NCBI GenBank assembly: GCA_023953615.1
Contig: JAMLJH010000002.1
Span: 894,592 to 958,591 of the forward strand
Direction of reading: 5' to 3'
From: Verrucomicrobiia bacterium
Lineage (GTDB): Bacteria; Verrucomicrobiota; Verrucomicrobiia; Limisphaerales; JADLHS01
Length of the DNA stretch: 64,000 nt
The notes under the pieces: generated by a model
The model's database searches: none
The model's input: only the letters and a program-made list of their open reading frames with translations
Told to the model about the DNA's origin: nothing
Part shown: positions 25,352-34,173 of the stretch, piece by piece
Layout of the letters: every line of letters starts with the position of its first letter
How positions within the stretch are numbered: the stretch's first letter is position 1
Translations under genes and position numbers: made by a program

Positions 25352-27646
25352 ATGTCGGGAATTGATTTCATTCAAGATTTGGGATTGGTGATGCTGGTGG
25401 CCGCCGCGGCGGCCTGGTTTTGCCAGCGCATCGGTCTGCCCGTGGTGATTGGTTATATCACCGCCGGGATTTTGATCGGCCCGCACACGCACTCCTACGC
25501 GCTGGTGAGTAGTCCGGACCGGATTCAATCACTCGCGCAAATCGGGTTGGTCTTTCTGATTTTCAGTATTGGCCAGGGCATCAAACTGCAACGCCTGCGC
25601 AAGGTCGGTATTCCACTGGTGCTGGCCACGCTATTGATTGCGGCGCTGGTCCTCGTTGGCTGCCGGATGCTTGGCGCCGCGCTGGGTTGGCCAAGCACGC
25701 ACAGTTTGGTGCTCGCCGGGATGTTGATGGTTTCCAGCACGGCGGTATTGGGTAAAAGCCTGCGCGATGCCAACGCGCTTCACAGTCGGTTTGGTCAAAC
25801 GGCGCTTACGGTGACGGCGTTGGATGACATGGTGGCGGTGGTCACGTTGACCGTCCTGTCCTCGCTCATTCAGGTTGGTGAAACTGACACGGCCGTGGTC
25901 TTTGGCACGGTGCTGCGGCTGAAAGCCATCATCGTTTTGCTGGTTGTGGCGGCGCTGTTATTCGTGCCCGCTTTGCTGAAACGTTTAAGCCTCGGCGTGG
26001 CTTCGGAACTCCGTTCCCTGACCATTGTGGGGTTGTTACTCGGGATGGCTTTGGTCTCCGCGAAAGCCGGGTTCTCGCCGGCTTTGGGTGCGTTTTTGTT
26101 GGGAGCCATTGTTTCTTCCACCGGACGCAGCGAACAAGTGAACCATGTGCTGGGCGGATTGTGCGACGTTTTTGCGCCCGTCTTTTTTGTGGCGATTGGC
26201 ATGTTATTCGATTTCAAACTGGTGGCGGATGTCTGGCTGCTGGTGCTGGGTGTGTTTGTGATTGCCGTGGTCTGGCGCACGCTGGCCGCCACCGGCGCCT
26301 TGCTGCTGGTCGGACAGCCCATGCGCGACGCCGCGCGCGCGGCGCTCTGTCTCACGCCAATCGGCGAATTCTCCCTGATCATTGCGCTGACCGGCGTTCA
26401 GGGGAAATTGGTGCCCGAATCATTTTACGCCCTTGGTATCGGCGTCTGTTTGCTGACATCGCTGACCACGCCGTTGCTGATTCGTCGCTCGGGCGGTTTT
26501 GCCGCCTGGATGGAACGTCGGCAACCTCGGTTTTTGGCTGAAGGGATTGGCTTTTATCACGACTGGTTTGAGAGTTTGAAGCATCGCGGCGCCGCCAGCC
26601 TGACTTGGAAACTAATCGCCCCGCGCGTGGTGCAAATTGGTTTGTTGATTCTCTTCTGCTCCGGCCTGCTGATCTTCGCGCAGCCGCTTTACAAAATCAC
26701 CGGCAAATGGCTGGGCACGGACTGGGGCGCGGCAAACCGCCTGGCGGTGGCTTGGAGCATCGGATTCGGAATCGTCCTGCTGACCCCGCTGATTGCGTTG
26801 TGGCGGAACGTGGATGCGGTCGCGATGATCTGCGCCGAATCGGCAACCCAGGGGCATGATCGGCGCGCGTTGTTGCGCCCGCTGTTCGAACGCAGTCTGA
26901 AAGGGGCGGCGGCGGTGGGGCTCCTGCTGTGGTTTTCTGCGCTCGTGCCCTACGGACTGTTTCCATGGTGGGGCTGGGTGGCGTTGCTCGTCGTCTTGGT
27001 CACGTTGACCAGTATTTTTGGGCGGCGCTTGATCCGACTGCACAGCCGGTTTGAGATCGAGTTGCGTCATCAGTTGGCCGAGTCGCCTTTCACCGATGGA
27101 AGGCCCGTGCTGGCCGGGTGGTCAGAATCCGAGAATCGCTGGGGGCTGAATCTCGCGGAGTGCATCATTCCCGACGTTTCCCAAGCGGTGGGCAAATCCA
27201 TTGCCACGCTGCCGTTGCGGCGGACGTTTTCCTGCACCATTGTCAGCATCGAACGCCAGGGCATCACCATCCCCAACCCGTCGGCGGAGGTCATGCTTTT
27301 TCCCAACGATAAAGTGTTGCTGCTCGGTCAGGATGAAAACTTGCGCCAGGCGGAGCATTGGTTGTGCGCGGAAACACAACCCACCGCGGAGCAAGCGGAC
27401 GCGCCGAAATTATCCGATCTTGGATTGTCCCAACTGGCCGTGCCGGCGACTTCGCGGCGCGTTGGGAAATCACTCGGTGAACTGGCGCTCAATACTCTTT
27501 TCGGTATTCAAATTGTGGCCATCGAACGGGAACAAAAACCGGTGCTCAGCCCGAATCGGTTTGAAGCGTTGCAGCCCGGCGACCAGTTGCTGGTGCTCGG
27601 CGCGCCGGAACGCGTCAACGAAATGGCGTTCTGGCTGGCCAACTGA
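25352..27646 (+). CDS. CPA2 cation:proton antiporter (KefB/RosB-like) with two RCK-C domains
   Basis: 764 residues. The first about 390 residues form a Na/H exchanger-type membrane domain (GLPVVIGYITAGILIGPHTH, TALDDMVAVVTLTVLSSL, GFSPALGAFLLGAIVSSTGR), the KefB/CPA2 pattern. About 425-560 has further membrane segments. The C-terminus has two TrkA_C/RCK_C domains (about 600-675 and 690-764, each ending in DKVLLLG or DQLLVLG). The NAD-binding RCK_N domain common in KefB/KefC is not visible, so gating would be by another ligand. It probably exchanges K+ or Na+ for protons. The Rnk-like gene follows after 60 bp. Confidence 0.9.
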   Translation: MSGIDFIQDLGLVMLVAAAAAWFCQRIGLPVVIGYITAGILIGPHTHSYALVSSPDRIQSLAQIGLVFLIFSIGQGIKLQRLRKVGIPLVLATLLIAALVLVGCRMLGAALGWPSTHSLVLAGMLMVSSTAVLGKSLRDANALHSRFGQTALTVTALDDMVAVVTLTVLSSLIQVGETDTAVVFGTVLRLKAIIVLLVVAALLFVPALLKRLSLGVASELRSLTIVGLLLGMALVSAKAGFSPALGAFLLGAIVSSTGRSEQVNHVLGGLCDVFAPVFFVAIGMLFDFKLVADVWLLVLGVFVIAVVWRTLAATGALLLVGQPMRDAARAALCLTPIGEFSLIIALTGVQGKLVPESFYALGIGVCLLTSLTTPLLIRRSGGFAAWMERRQPRFLAEGIGFYHDWFESLKHRGAASLTWKLIAPRVVQIGLLILFCSGLLIFAQPLYKITGKWLGTDWGAANRLAVAWSIGFGIVLLTPLIALWRNVDAVAMICAESATQGHDRRALLRPLFERSLKGAAAVGLLLWFSALVPYGLFPWWGWVALLVVLVTLTSIFGRRLIRLHSRFEIELRHQLAESPFTDGRPVLAGWSESENRWGLNLAECIIPDVSQAVGKSIATLPLRRTFSCTIVSIERQGITIPNPSAEVMLFPNDKVLLLGQDENLRQAEHWLCAETQPTAEQADAPKLSDLGLSQLAVPATSRRVGKSLGELALNTLFGIQIVAIEREQKPVLSPNRFEALQPGDQLLVLGAPERVNEMAFWLAN

Positions 27647-27706
27647 TCGGTCAGGTTTTTCTTGTGCTAATTTTCAAATCATCAACAAATCATTAATAAC
27701 GTAATT

Positions 27707-28111
27707 ATGAATCCTCGAATCATTTACATCACGGATGCGGACATGCGGCGGTTGCAACCCCTCGTGGAAAGCAATAAGAAAACCCGCGACGACCTCCGCA
27801 AACTGGAGACGGAATTGGCCAATGCGCGCGTCGTTGCTCCCAAGGAAGTGCCGGCGGATGTCATCACCATGAATTCCAAAGCCCGCTTGCGCGACTTGGA
27901 AACGGACGAGGATTTGGTTTACACGCTTGTCTTCCCCGACCAGGCCAACATCGAGCAGGGCCGCATTTCCGTGGTCGCGCCCATCGGTACCGCCATGCTG
28001 GGGTACCGGGTCGGCGACGAATTTCAATGGGAAGTGCCCGGCGGCACCGTGCGCATGAAAGTGGAAGAAATTCTCTACCAACCCGAAGCTGCCGGCGATT
28101 ACCACCTGTAA
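27707..28111 (+). CDS. rnk: GreA/GreB family factor, Rnk-like nucleoside diphosphate kinase regulator
   Basis: 134 residues starting MNPRIIYITDADMRRLQPLV. A short N-terminal helical part (about 1-50) precedes the FKBP-like GreA/GreB C-terminal domain (VTMNSKARLRDLETDEDLV-like region, ISVVAPIGTAMLGYRVGDEF). The short coiled coil lacks the acidic tip that lets GreA rescue stalled RNA polymerase, which matches Rnk proteins. Rnk binds RNA polymerase and affects nucleotide metabolism in E. coli and Pseudomonas. It lies 60 bp after the antiporter gene on the same strand. Confidence 0.85.
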   Translation: MNPRIIYITDADMRRLQPLVESNKKTRDDLRKLETELANARVVAPKEVPADVITMNSKARLRDLETDEDLVYTLVFPDQANIEQGRISVVAPIGTAMLGYRVGDEFQWEVPGGTVRMKVEEILYQPEAAGDYHL

Positions 28112-28132
28112 TCTCCGCTCCAACCAATCCAG

Positions 28133-28602
28133 TTAAAGGTTGGCGACCAAACCCGTTTCCGGGCGAAACGCAATCGGGCATTCTGCGGTGACGCCGGGCA
28201 AATCCTTCAGCGCGAGCGTGTCCTTGGGCGTATCGAGATCGGTATCGAAATCATAGACGCGGAACTCGTCGAAGTTGCAAAGCATCACGTAGCGCGGGCG
28301 ATGCGGCAACAGGCGCGTCCAATAATCGAAGGTCTGCCGATAATGTTTCTGGAGATTTTCACCGCGCTTCTTCATTTCAATTAGCACGACGGGTTTCCAG
28401 ATCCGATCGGCAAAGCTGGTGACAACCGCATCAGCTTTGGCCACGCGCATTTCGAGCGTTGCCCCGCTTTCTTCAAGCCGCCCGGATGCCCGAAAGCCTC
28501 GAACAAGCGATCGAGAAAGATTTGCGCTTTGCCCTTTTTCGTCGCCTGTGAGGTGTTAGCGCACCAAGTGGTAAATTCGGTCAGAGAATCACGACTCGGC
28601 AT
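28133..28602 (-). pseudogene. Frameshifted, truncated N-terminus of an MmeI-like (type IIL) restriction-modification protein
   Basis: Two frames together read as one N-terminal endonuclease-type domain. From the ATG at 28602 the sequence MPSRDSLTEFTTWCANTSQA then FLDRLFEAFGHPGGLKKAG continues in another frame as ATLEMRVAKAD, FADRIWKPVVLIEMKKRG, HYRQTFDYWTRLLPHRPRY and VMLCNFDEFRVYDFDT. The switch falls at the C run 28462-28465 (four G on the coding strand; five would restore the frame). The order of motifs matches the N-terminal domain of MmeI-like DNA methyltransferases, which are usually over 800 residues, while here the frame stops after about 155, with no methyltransferase domain. It is a dead fragment of a defence gene. 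Convergent with the rnk-like gene. Confidence 0.75.
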
Positions 28603-28698
28603 GAATTGATTTATACCGGAAGCGCAAGGCACGGGGCAATGGTGGAGACGCGCCAAGCTGGCATCTGGAGTAACGAGCCGTCACCGCGTGCCGTGGCC

Positions 28699-30117
28699 TC
28701 AAGCGCCGAGCAGTTTTTGGATGACTTCAGCCGCAGTGTAGCTGTCGCTGTCAGGTCGGGCAAATTGCGCGACGTTGCCGACGTCGTTGCCGGCAGTCAG
28801 CAGCGCCGGTTCAATCCCTTCGCTGCGGCTCTGTCCCATGCCGACCGTGGCCACCAAACCATTGCAAACGCATTTGCGACCCACGGTGTCTTTGATGTCG
28901 CCACCCTTACGCACGTAATCTTCGATCGGCTCCGCCGGACAACGGTAGCCCACGGTGCCGTCCGGCTTGCGATAGGCATGTCGCAGGTAGCCCAAGTCGC
29001 AGATGCGAACCCGTTTTTCATAAACGGGGGCTTCGCTCAGCGTATTTGCCACCTGCACCACTTTGAAGGGAAACCCGGTGGGCGAGGCCAGGGGATCGGT
29101 AAAGACCCGGCCGGTTCCGTTTCGGCTCTGGCGAATGACTTCCCGTTTTAATTCCGGCGCGATGCCCGATTCGTCGCAGAATGCGAACGCCGTTCCCACC
29201 TGCACGCCGGCCGCGCCGAGCTGCAAGGCTTCGGCCAATTTACCCGGACGACCATATGAGCCGGCCAGCCAGAAGGGTAATCCCAGCGCGCGAATTTTGG
29301 CGAGGTCGGGCACGTCACGTTCGCCATAGACGGGTTCGCCGGCGGCGCTGAGGTGCAGTGGACCGCGCGGCGGAGCGTTGTGGCCGCCGGCCGTTTCGCC
29401 TTCCACCACGAAGCCGTCCACCCGGCCGTTCGACTTTTTAGCCAGGGTGATCGCCAGTGTGGCCGAAGCCACAATGCCGAAGAACCGGGGTCGCTTCAAA
29501 GATGGCGGATTCGCGCCATGTAAAAATTCGTGAGGATCGAAGCGGCTGACGAATTTTTCGCCAGGCAGCGCTCCCACCACATCAATATCTATCTCGGCAG
29601 GTTCGCCGCGCGCCAGCCGGTCGAGCACGCCGGGGATGGTGCGCGGAATGCCCGCCCCCATCAGCACGTAGTCCACTCCCGCCAACATTGCTCCATACAG
29701 CGAGACCACGGTGGGGAATTGGATTTTCTCCAACAGGTTCAGGCCGACGACGCCCGCATGTCCTTCCTTGGCCAGGAAGACTTCGACGAAGTTGGCCACG
29801 ATGGTCAACTCATCCAGTTTGCGTCCGGGGTCCATTCGAGGCATGGGAACCGCGGCGAACCGTGTCTGATCAGTCTTGCCTTGAGGTTGAAAGTAATCCG
29901 CCAGCACCTGGGCCGCCAAGGCCGGTACCGGGAAGTGGTCCAACGCGTGGCGCATCTTTCCGTCTGGATCGCCCAGTTGTAATCGCCGGGCGAGCACCAC
30001 GGCGAGAGCCGTTCCAGAAACGACTCCCAGTTGCCCCAATTGGGACACGGTCCGGGCCAGCCGCCAGTTGGAAACAGCTGCTCCCATTCCGCCTTGAATG
30101 ATCTGGGGAGTGGTCAT
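28699..30117 (-). CDS. Nitronate monooxygenase / FabK-PfaD-like flavin enzyme
   Basis: 472 residues with the TIM-barrel FMN fold of the 2-nitropropane dioxygenase family: MTTPQIIQGGMGAAVSNWRL at the N-terminus, GVDYVLMGAGIPRTIPGVLD, GFVVEGETAGGHNAPPRG with the AGGH motif, and WLAGSYGRPGKLAEALQLGA then GVQVGTAFAFCDESGI. The length exceeds simple nitronate monooxygenases (about 350) and is closer to PfaD-like members. Reaction uncertain: oxidation of alkyl nitronates or an enoyl-reductase type step. It is 7 bp downstream of infA, so they are likely co-transcribed; no polyketide genes are nearby. Confidence 0.85.
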   Translation of the reverse strand: MTTPQIIQGGMGAAVSNWRLARTVSQLGQLGVVSGTALAVVLARRLQLGDPDGKMRHALDHFPVPALAAQVLADYFQPQGKTDQTRFAAVPMPRMDPGRKLDELTIVANFVEVFLAKEGHAGVVGLNLLEKIQFPTVVSLYGAMLAGVDYVLMGAGIPRTIPGVLDRLARGEPAEIDIDVVGALPGEKFVSRFDPHEFLHGANPPSLKRPRFFGIVASATLAITLAKKSNGRVDGFVVEGETAGGHNAPPRGPLHLSAAGEPVYGERDVPDLAKIRALGLPFWLAGSYGRPGKLAEALQLGAAGVQVGTAFAFCDESGIAPELKREVIRQSRNGTGRVFTDPLASPTGFPFKVVQVANTLSEAPVYEKRVRICDLGYLRHAYRKPDGTVGYRCPAEPIEDYVRKGGDIKDTVGRKCVCNGLVATVGMGQSRSEGIEPALLTAGNDVGNVAQFARPDSDSYTAAEVIQKLLGA

Positions 30118-30124
30118 GTTGCGT

Positions 30125-30340
30125 TTATCTCAACCGCCAAACGATGCGTGCCTTGGTCAAATCATAGGGAGACATTTGCAGCTTCACCCGATCGCCGACG
30201 GTAAGCCGCACCCAGCGCTTGCGCATCTTGCCGGAGATGGTGGCCAGCACGAGATGCTGGTTATCCAATTCCACCCGGAACATGGTCCCCGGCAGAACGG
30301 TGTGAATCTTTCCTTCCAATTCGATCGGCTCTTCCTTCAT
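30125..30340 (-). CDS. infA: Translation initiation factor IF-1
   Basis: 71 residues of normal IF-1 length. The S1/OB fold is intact: [40 protein letters not shown] and [18 protein letters not shown]-1 binds the ribosomal A site and helps select the initiator tRNA. Usually it is near ribosomal protein or secY genes; here it lies between an RRM protein and a flavin enzyme. It may be one of two copies in the genome. Confidence 0.96.
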   Translation of the reverse strand: MKEEPIELEGKIHTVLPGTMFRVELDNQHLVLATISGKMRKRWVRLTVGDRVKLQMSPYDLTKARIVWRLR

Positions 30341-30458
30341 GACTTAAGCAGCGGGTGGAAAATTCCACTGCCGGGCAAAACCTGGCAGGAGTTGGCGGCA
30401 ATTGCCACCAAACCAATCGAGTTGGAAACGTCCGCGCGTCGGCCGGACGGTGATGAAT

Positions 30459-30785
30459 TTAATAGCGATGGCGACCTCCGCGATAGCCGCCGCGACCGCT
30501 TCGCTCGTCCCGACGCCGACCTCCATTGTCCCCACGCTCTTCGCGGGGTCGGGCCAGGTTGACCGTCAAGGCGCGACCATCCAGCGACGCGCTGCTCATG
30601 CCTTGGATGGCGGTTTGCGCTTCCTCCGACGAGCTCATGGTTACGAACGCGAATCCGCGGGAGCGACCCGTAGCGCGATCCAGCATCAGGTTGACATCTG
30701 CTACCGAACCATGCGGCGCAAAAGCGTCGCGCAGGTCATTTTCCGTGGTGTTGAAGGAAAGGTTACCCACAAACAATTTATTCAT
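30459..30785 (-). CDS. RRM-domain RNA-binding protein with Gly/Arg-rich tail
   Basis: 108 residues. Residues 1-80 form one RRM fold with RNP2 (LFVGNL, 4-9) and RNP1 (RGFAFVTM, 43-50) matching the Rbp family of cyanobacteria and many bacteria; the tail (about 82-108) is Gly- and Arg-rich (GRRRDERSGRGGYRGGRHRY). Such proteins bind single-stranded RNA and are often cold-induced. It lies 118 bp upstream of infA on the same strand. Target RNAs unknown. Confidence 0.92.
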   Translation of the reverse strand: MNKLFVGNLSFNTTENDLRDAFAPHGSVADVNLMLDRATGRSRGFAFVTMSSSEEAQTAIQGMSSASLDGRALTVNLARPREERGDNGGRRRDERSGRGGYRGGRHRY

Positions 30786-31644
30786 ACAAGGTCTTCAGTC
30801 TTCGTCCGGCCATTGCCTTCTCAAAGACTGTTCCCGGTTGTTCGGGCCTAAAATCATCATTGAACCGTGTTCACCTGAGGATTTGCCATGTCTTGATAGT
30901 GAAATGCTGTCGAGCAGACGGGGCATAGCATGCCCGATTCTTGAACCGTGGCAATGAATATCCACAACTATCTTTGCCGCCTCAGATTTATAGCTCTGCT
31001 TTCAGGTGGCGGGTGCGCTCTACCTGGAATGATTTAGTCGTAGAGACGTAGAGCCGCAGAGAGTTTCCAATACGGTGTTCGCTGCCCCGGTTTATCGCGT
31101 TGTGAACGGAATGTTCCGGCTAAAGCCGGGACTACGAGCGAGAAGATCGGAGTTTGTAGTTCCGCCTTCAGGCGGCGGATGTATTCGATTTAGCCACAGA
31201 GGCGCAGAACCATGGAATGTTGGCAATGTGGCGTCCTGTCCTCGATGATTTGTCGCGTTGTAAACGGAATGTTCCGGCTAAAGCCGGGGCTACGAGCGAG
31301 AACGGCAAAATTTGTAGTTCCGCCTTCAGGCGGGGGCAAGGCACAAGGGAGCGCATTACAGAATGATCGCGTTCGTGCCGGCTAAAGCCGAGACTACGAA
31401 CAGCAAGAGAAAGTTCAATTCGGCTAAAGCCGGGACTACGAACGAGAAGGGCAAAGTTTGTAGTCCCGCCTTCAGGCGGAGTAGAGATCAAAAGGAGGCA
31501 CATCGCGGAGCGACTGCGTTGCTTTAACCGTTGAAAAACGTTTCCCTTAATCAGGACGATAGCAGCAATCCGACTTTTTCGATTGGTTTTCCGCCGTAAA
31601 TCTGTTATCGCGTTAAGCTTGACGGTTTGCTAACAATTAAGTTT
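30786..31644. other. Gene-free region containing hairpin repeats upstream of metY
   Basis: About 860 bp without a credible gene. The middle (30988-31481) is made of degenerate hairpin repeats. The last 160 bp before metY hold no recognised SAM riboswitch or other leader RNA. Confidence 0.6.
30988..31481. repeat. Cluster of REP-like hairpin repeats
   Basis: Repeated units contain CCGGCTAAAGCCGGGACTAC on one side and GTAGTTCCGCCTTCAGGCGG on the other. Each side is a small hairpin, and GGGACTAC pairs with GTAGTCCC across the unit. Copies: a worn half at 30988-31013, full units at about 31113-31177 and 31271-31335, a half unit at 31374-31397 and a full unit at 31421-31481. The two first full units share 23 bp of left flank (TATCGCGTTGTGAACGG and its variant) and an ACAGAGGCGCAG-like segment, so a block of about 155 bp appears duplicated. 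This matches dispersed extragenic palindromes rather than a CRISPR. Confidence 0.75.
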
Positions 31645-32931
31645 ATGAAATTTGAAACTCTTTGTCTTCACGGTGGTACGCAACCAGATCCAACCACGCT
31701 CTCACGCACGGTGCCGTTGCATCGCACCAGCTCGTTCGTTTTTCGCAATACGGAACACGCGGCCAATCTGTTCGGGCTGCGGGAGCTGGGCAACATCTAT
31801 ACCCGGTTGCAAAATCCAACGACTGACGTCTTGGAAAAACGCATCGCTTTGTTGGAAGGCGCGCCTGAAATGGGCGGGCTGGCCGCCGCTTCCGGAATGT
31901 CCGCCATTTTCAATACGATCGTGAATCTGGCCGAAGCGGGCGACAACATCGTCAGTGGTCGCAATCTCTACGGCGGCACGTTCACGCAGTTCCACGACAT
32001 TCTCCCCAAGTTGGGCATTACGGTGAAGTTGGTGGATTCCAATGATCCGCAGAATTATGCCCGCGCCATTGACGGAAAAACCCGCGCGCTTTTCTGTGAA
32101 ACGGTGTCCAATCCGGCGCTCGATATTCTGGATCTGGAAGCGGTGGCCAAAGTGGCCAATGACCACGGTTTGCCGCTGGTGGCGGACGCGACGTTTGCGA
32201 CTCCATACCTGACACGGCCGCTGGAGTACGGCGCGCATATTGTGATTCACGCGCTGACGAAATGGCTGGGCGGTCACGGCACGGGCATCGGTGGCATCGT
32301 GGTGGATGGCGGTCGGTTTAACTGGGCGGCGGGGAAACACCCGCTCTACACGCAGCCGGACACTTCCTACCACGGATTGCGTTGGGGGCTGGACTTACCC
32401 GAGCCACTCAAGCCGCTGGCGTTCATTCTCCGGATGCGCACAGTGCCGCTCCGCAACATTGGCGCGTGCATTGCGCCGGATAATTCCTGGATGTTCCTGC
32501 AGGGCATCGAGACGCTGCCGGTGCGGATTGATCGCCATTGCGAGAATGCGCTGGCCGTTGCCAAGCACTTGCAGGCGCATCGGAGTGTGGAATGGGTGCG
32601 CTATCCGGGATTGCCGAACGACCCCATGTTCCAGCTCAACCAAAAGTATTTGCGTGGCAAAGGCGGCTCGATGGTCGTCTTCGGCATCAAAGGCGGCGCG
32701 AAGGCGGGCGCGAAGTTCATTGATTCGCTCAAGCTGCTCTCGCACCTGGCCAATGTCGGTGACGCCAAGAGTCTGGCGATTCATCCCGCCACCACCACTC
32801 ATTCGCAATTGAATGAGGAACAACAACGTGAGGGCGGGATTACGCCGGAGCTGGTGCGCTTGAGCATCGGGCTGGAAAACATTGACGACATCCGGGCCGA
32901 TCTGGATCAGGCCTTGGCCGCAGCCGTATAA
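31645..32931 (+). CDS. metY: O-acetylhomoserine aminocarboxypropyltransferase (sulfhydrylase) MetY
   Basis: 428 residues from the ATG at 31645 (MKFETLCLHGG). It has the Cys/Met metabolism PLP-enzyme fold with AAASGMSAIFNTIVNLAEAG, the aspartate region PLVADATFATPYLTRPLEYG and PLP lysine K206 in HALTKWLGGHGTGIGG. MetY makes homocysteine from O-acetylhomoserine and sulfide. It lies 18 bp upstream of metX, which supplies O-acetylhomoserine, so direct sulfhydrylation is encoded as one unit. The frame also has an upstream ATG at 31627. No SAM riboswitch was seen. Confidence 0.94.
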   Translation: MKFETLCLHGGTQPDPTTLSRTVPLHRTSSFVFRNTEHAANLFGLRELGNIYTRLQNPTTDVLEKRIALLEGAPEMGGLAAASGMSAIFNTIVNLAEAGDNIVSGRNLYGGTFTQFHDILPKLGITVKLVDSNDPQNYARAIDGKTRALFCETVSNPALDILDLEAVAKVANDHGLPLVADATFATPYLTRPLEYGAHIVIHALTKWLGGHGTGIGGIVVDGGRFNWAAGKHPLYTQPDTSYHGLRWGLDLPEPLKPLAFILRMRTVPLRNIGACIAPDNSWMFLQGIETLPVRIDRHCENALAVAKHLQAHRSVEWVRYPGLPNDPMFQLNQKYLRGKGGSMVVFGIKGGAKAGAKFIDSLKLLSHLANVGDAKSLAIHPATTTHSQLNEEQQREGGITPELVRLSIGLENIDDIRADLDQALAAAV

Positions 32932-32949
32932 AAGTCGGGAGCAACCCGC

Positions 32950-34104
32950 ATGCACGGTTCGATTGGCAAGGTGGCCACGCGCTTTTTCGAGTTCGACAAT
33001 CCCAAGTCGCCGCTCAAGTTGCGCGTTGGGGGCAAGTTATCGCGGTTCACGCTCGCCTACGAGATGTACGGGCGGATGAACGCCGACCGGTCGAACGTCA
33101 TCCTGGTGTTTCACGCGATGACCGGAAGTCAACACGCGGCGGGAGTGAACCGCCGCGTTTCCGGCGTGGATCAGCTCTGGACGGAGGAGATGCACGTCGG
33201 GTGGTGGGATGAATTCATCGGCCCCGGCAAAGCGCTCGACACGCGCAAGTTTTGTGTCATTTGCGCGAATTACCTGGGCGGGTGCTATGGTTCGACCGGC
33301 CCCAGTTCAATCAATCCGAAGACCCAGCGACCGTGGGGGCCGGCCTTCCCGGTGTTGCGGATGGTGGATATTGTCCAATCCCAATTGAAGTTGCTCGATT
33401 CGTTGGGCGTGAAAAAACTGCACGCGGTGGTGGGCGCTTCGGTGGGCGGTTATCTGTGTCTGGTGCTGGCCACGCGATATCCGGATCGGGTCAAAACCGT
33501 GGTGCCGATTGCCACCGGCGCCGAGACCACGATCAATCAGCGCATTCTGAATTTTGAGCAGATCAGCGCCATCGAGAGCGATCCGCATTTCAATGGCGGC
33601 GATTATTACGGCGGGGTGCAGCCCAACACCGGCCTGGCCCGGGCGCGGCGCATTGCGCATAAAACCTTTGTGTCGTTGGAAGCCTTGCGCGAGCGCGCGC
33701 GGAGCGAAATCTTGCGTCAACAATCGCCGCACGGCTGGTACCGGATGAATCATCCGATCGAATCGTACATGTGGCATCAGGGCGAGAAGTTCGTGCAGCG
33801 TTTCGACGCGAACACGTACTTGCGGATTGTGGACGCCTGGCAGTGGTTCAATCTGCCGGACGAAGCGGAGGCGAAGAACGTGACCGCCGCGTTTGCGCGC
33901 TGTCGCCAACAGGAATTCCTGGTGTTCAGCATGGATTCCGATGGCGCTTTTCCGGCGCAGGATCAATCAAAACTGGTGCATTTGTTAAAGCAAGCCCGCG
34001 TGCCGGTCATGTGGATCACGGTGCATACGGATAAAGGCCATGACGCTTTTCTGCTGGAGCCGCGGTTGTTCACGCCGCACTTGATCCAGGCGCTCAATCG
34101 TTGA
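32950..34104 (+). CDS. metX: Homoserine O-acetyltransferase MetX
   Basis: 384 residues of the alpha/beta-hydrolase fold, normal length. The catalytic triad is visible: nucleophile S164 in VVGASVGGYLCLV, D331 in SMDSDGAFPAQ and H364 in KGHDAFLL. The oxyanion/substrate region NYLGGCYGSTGPSSINPKTQ is typical. It acetylates homoserine with acetyl-CoA, first step of direct methionine synthesis. It follows metY by 18 bp. A succinyltransferase specificity cannot be ruled out by eye, but pairing with MetY favours acetyl. Confidence 0.92.
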   Translation: MHGSIGKVATRFFEFDNPKSPLKLRVGGKLSRFTLAYEMYGRMNADRSNVILVFHAMTGSQHAAGVNRRVSGVDQLWTEEMHVGWWDEFIGPGKALDTRKFCVICANYLGGCYGSTGPSSINPKTQRPWGPAFPVLRMVDIVQSQLKLLDSLGVKKLHAVVGASVGGYLCLVLATRYPDRVKTVVPIATGAETTINQRILNFEQISAIESDPHFNGGDYYGGVQPNTGLARARRIAHKTFVSLEALRERARSEILRQQSPHGWYRMNHPIESYMWHQGEKFVQRFDANTYLRIVDAWQWFNLPDEAEAKNVTAAFARCRQQEFLVFSMDSDGAFPAQDQSKLVHLLKQARVPVMWITVHTDKGHDAFLLEPRLFTPHLIQALNR

Positions 34105-34173
34105 TTCGCCGGCGCGGTTGGCGGCGGTCAGTTTCATTCGATTTTACCAACAGGAGCGTACACACTCTGCTGC

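Noticed and set aside
30988..31481. CRISPR array
   Set aside because: Units are irregular in spacing and content and form compound hairpins; there are no unique spacers of uniform length and no cas genes.
31168..31503. 111-residue frame on the minus strand across the repeat cluster
   Set aside because: The sequence is a translation of the hairpin repeats (recurring SPGFSR/SLGFSR units) with no family resemblance.
31500..31644. Possible SAM riboswitch upstream of metY
   Set aside because: None of the conserved SAM-I, SAM-II or SAH core sequences could be seen and no transcription terminator hairpin precedes the gene.
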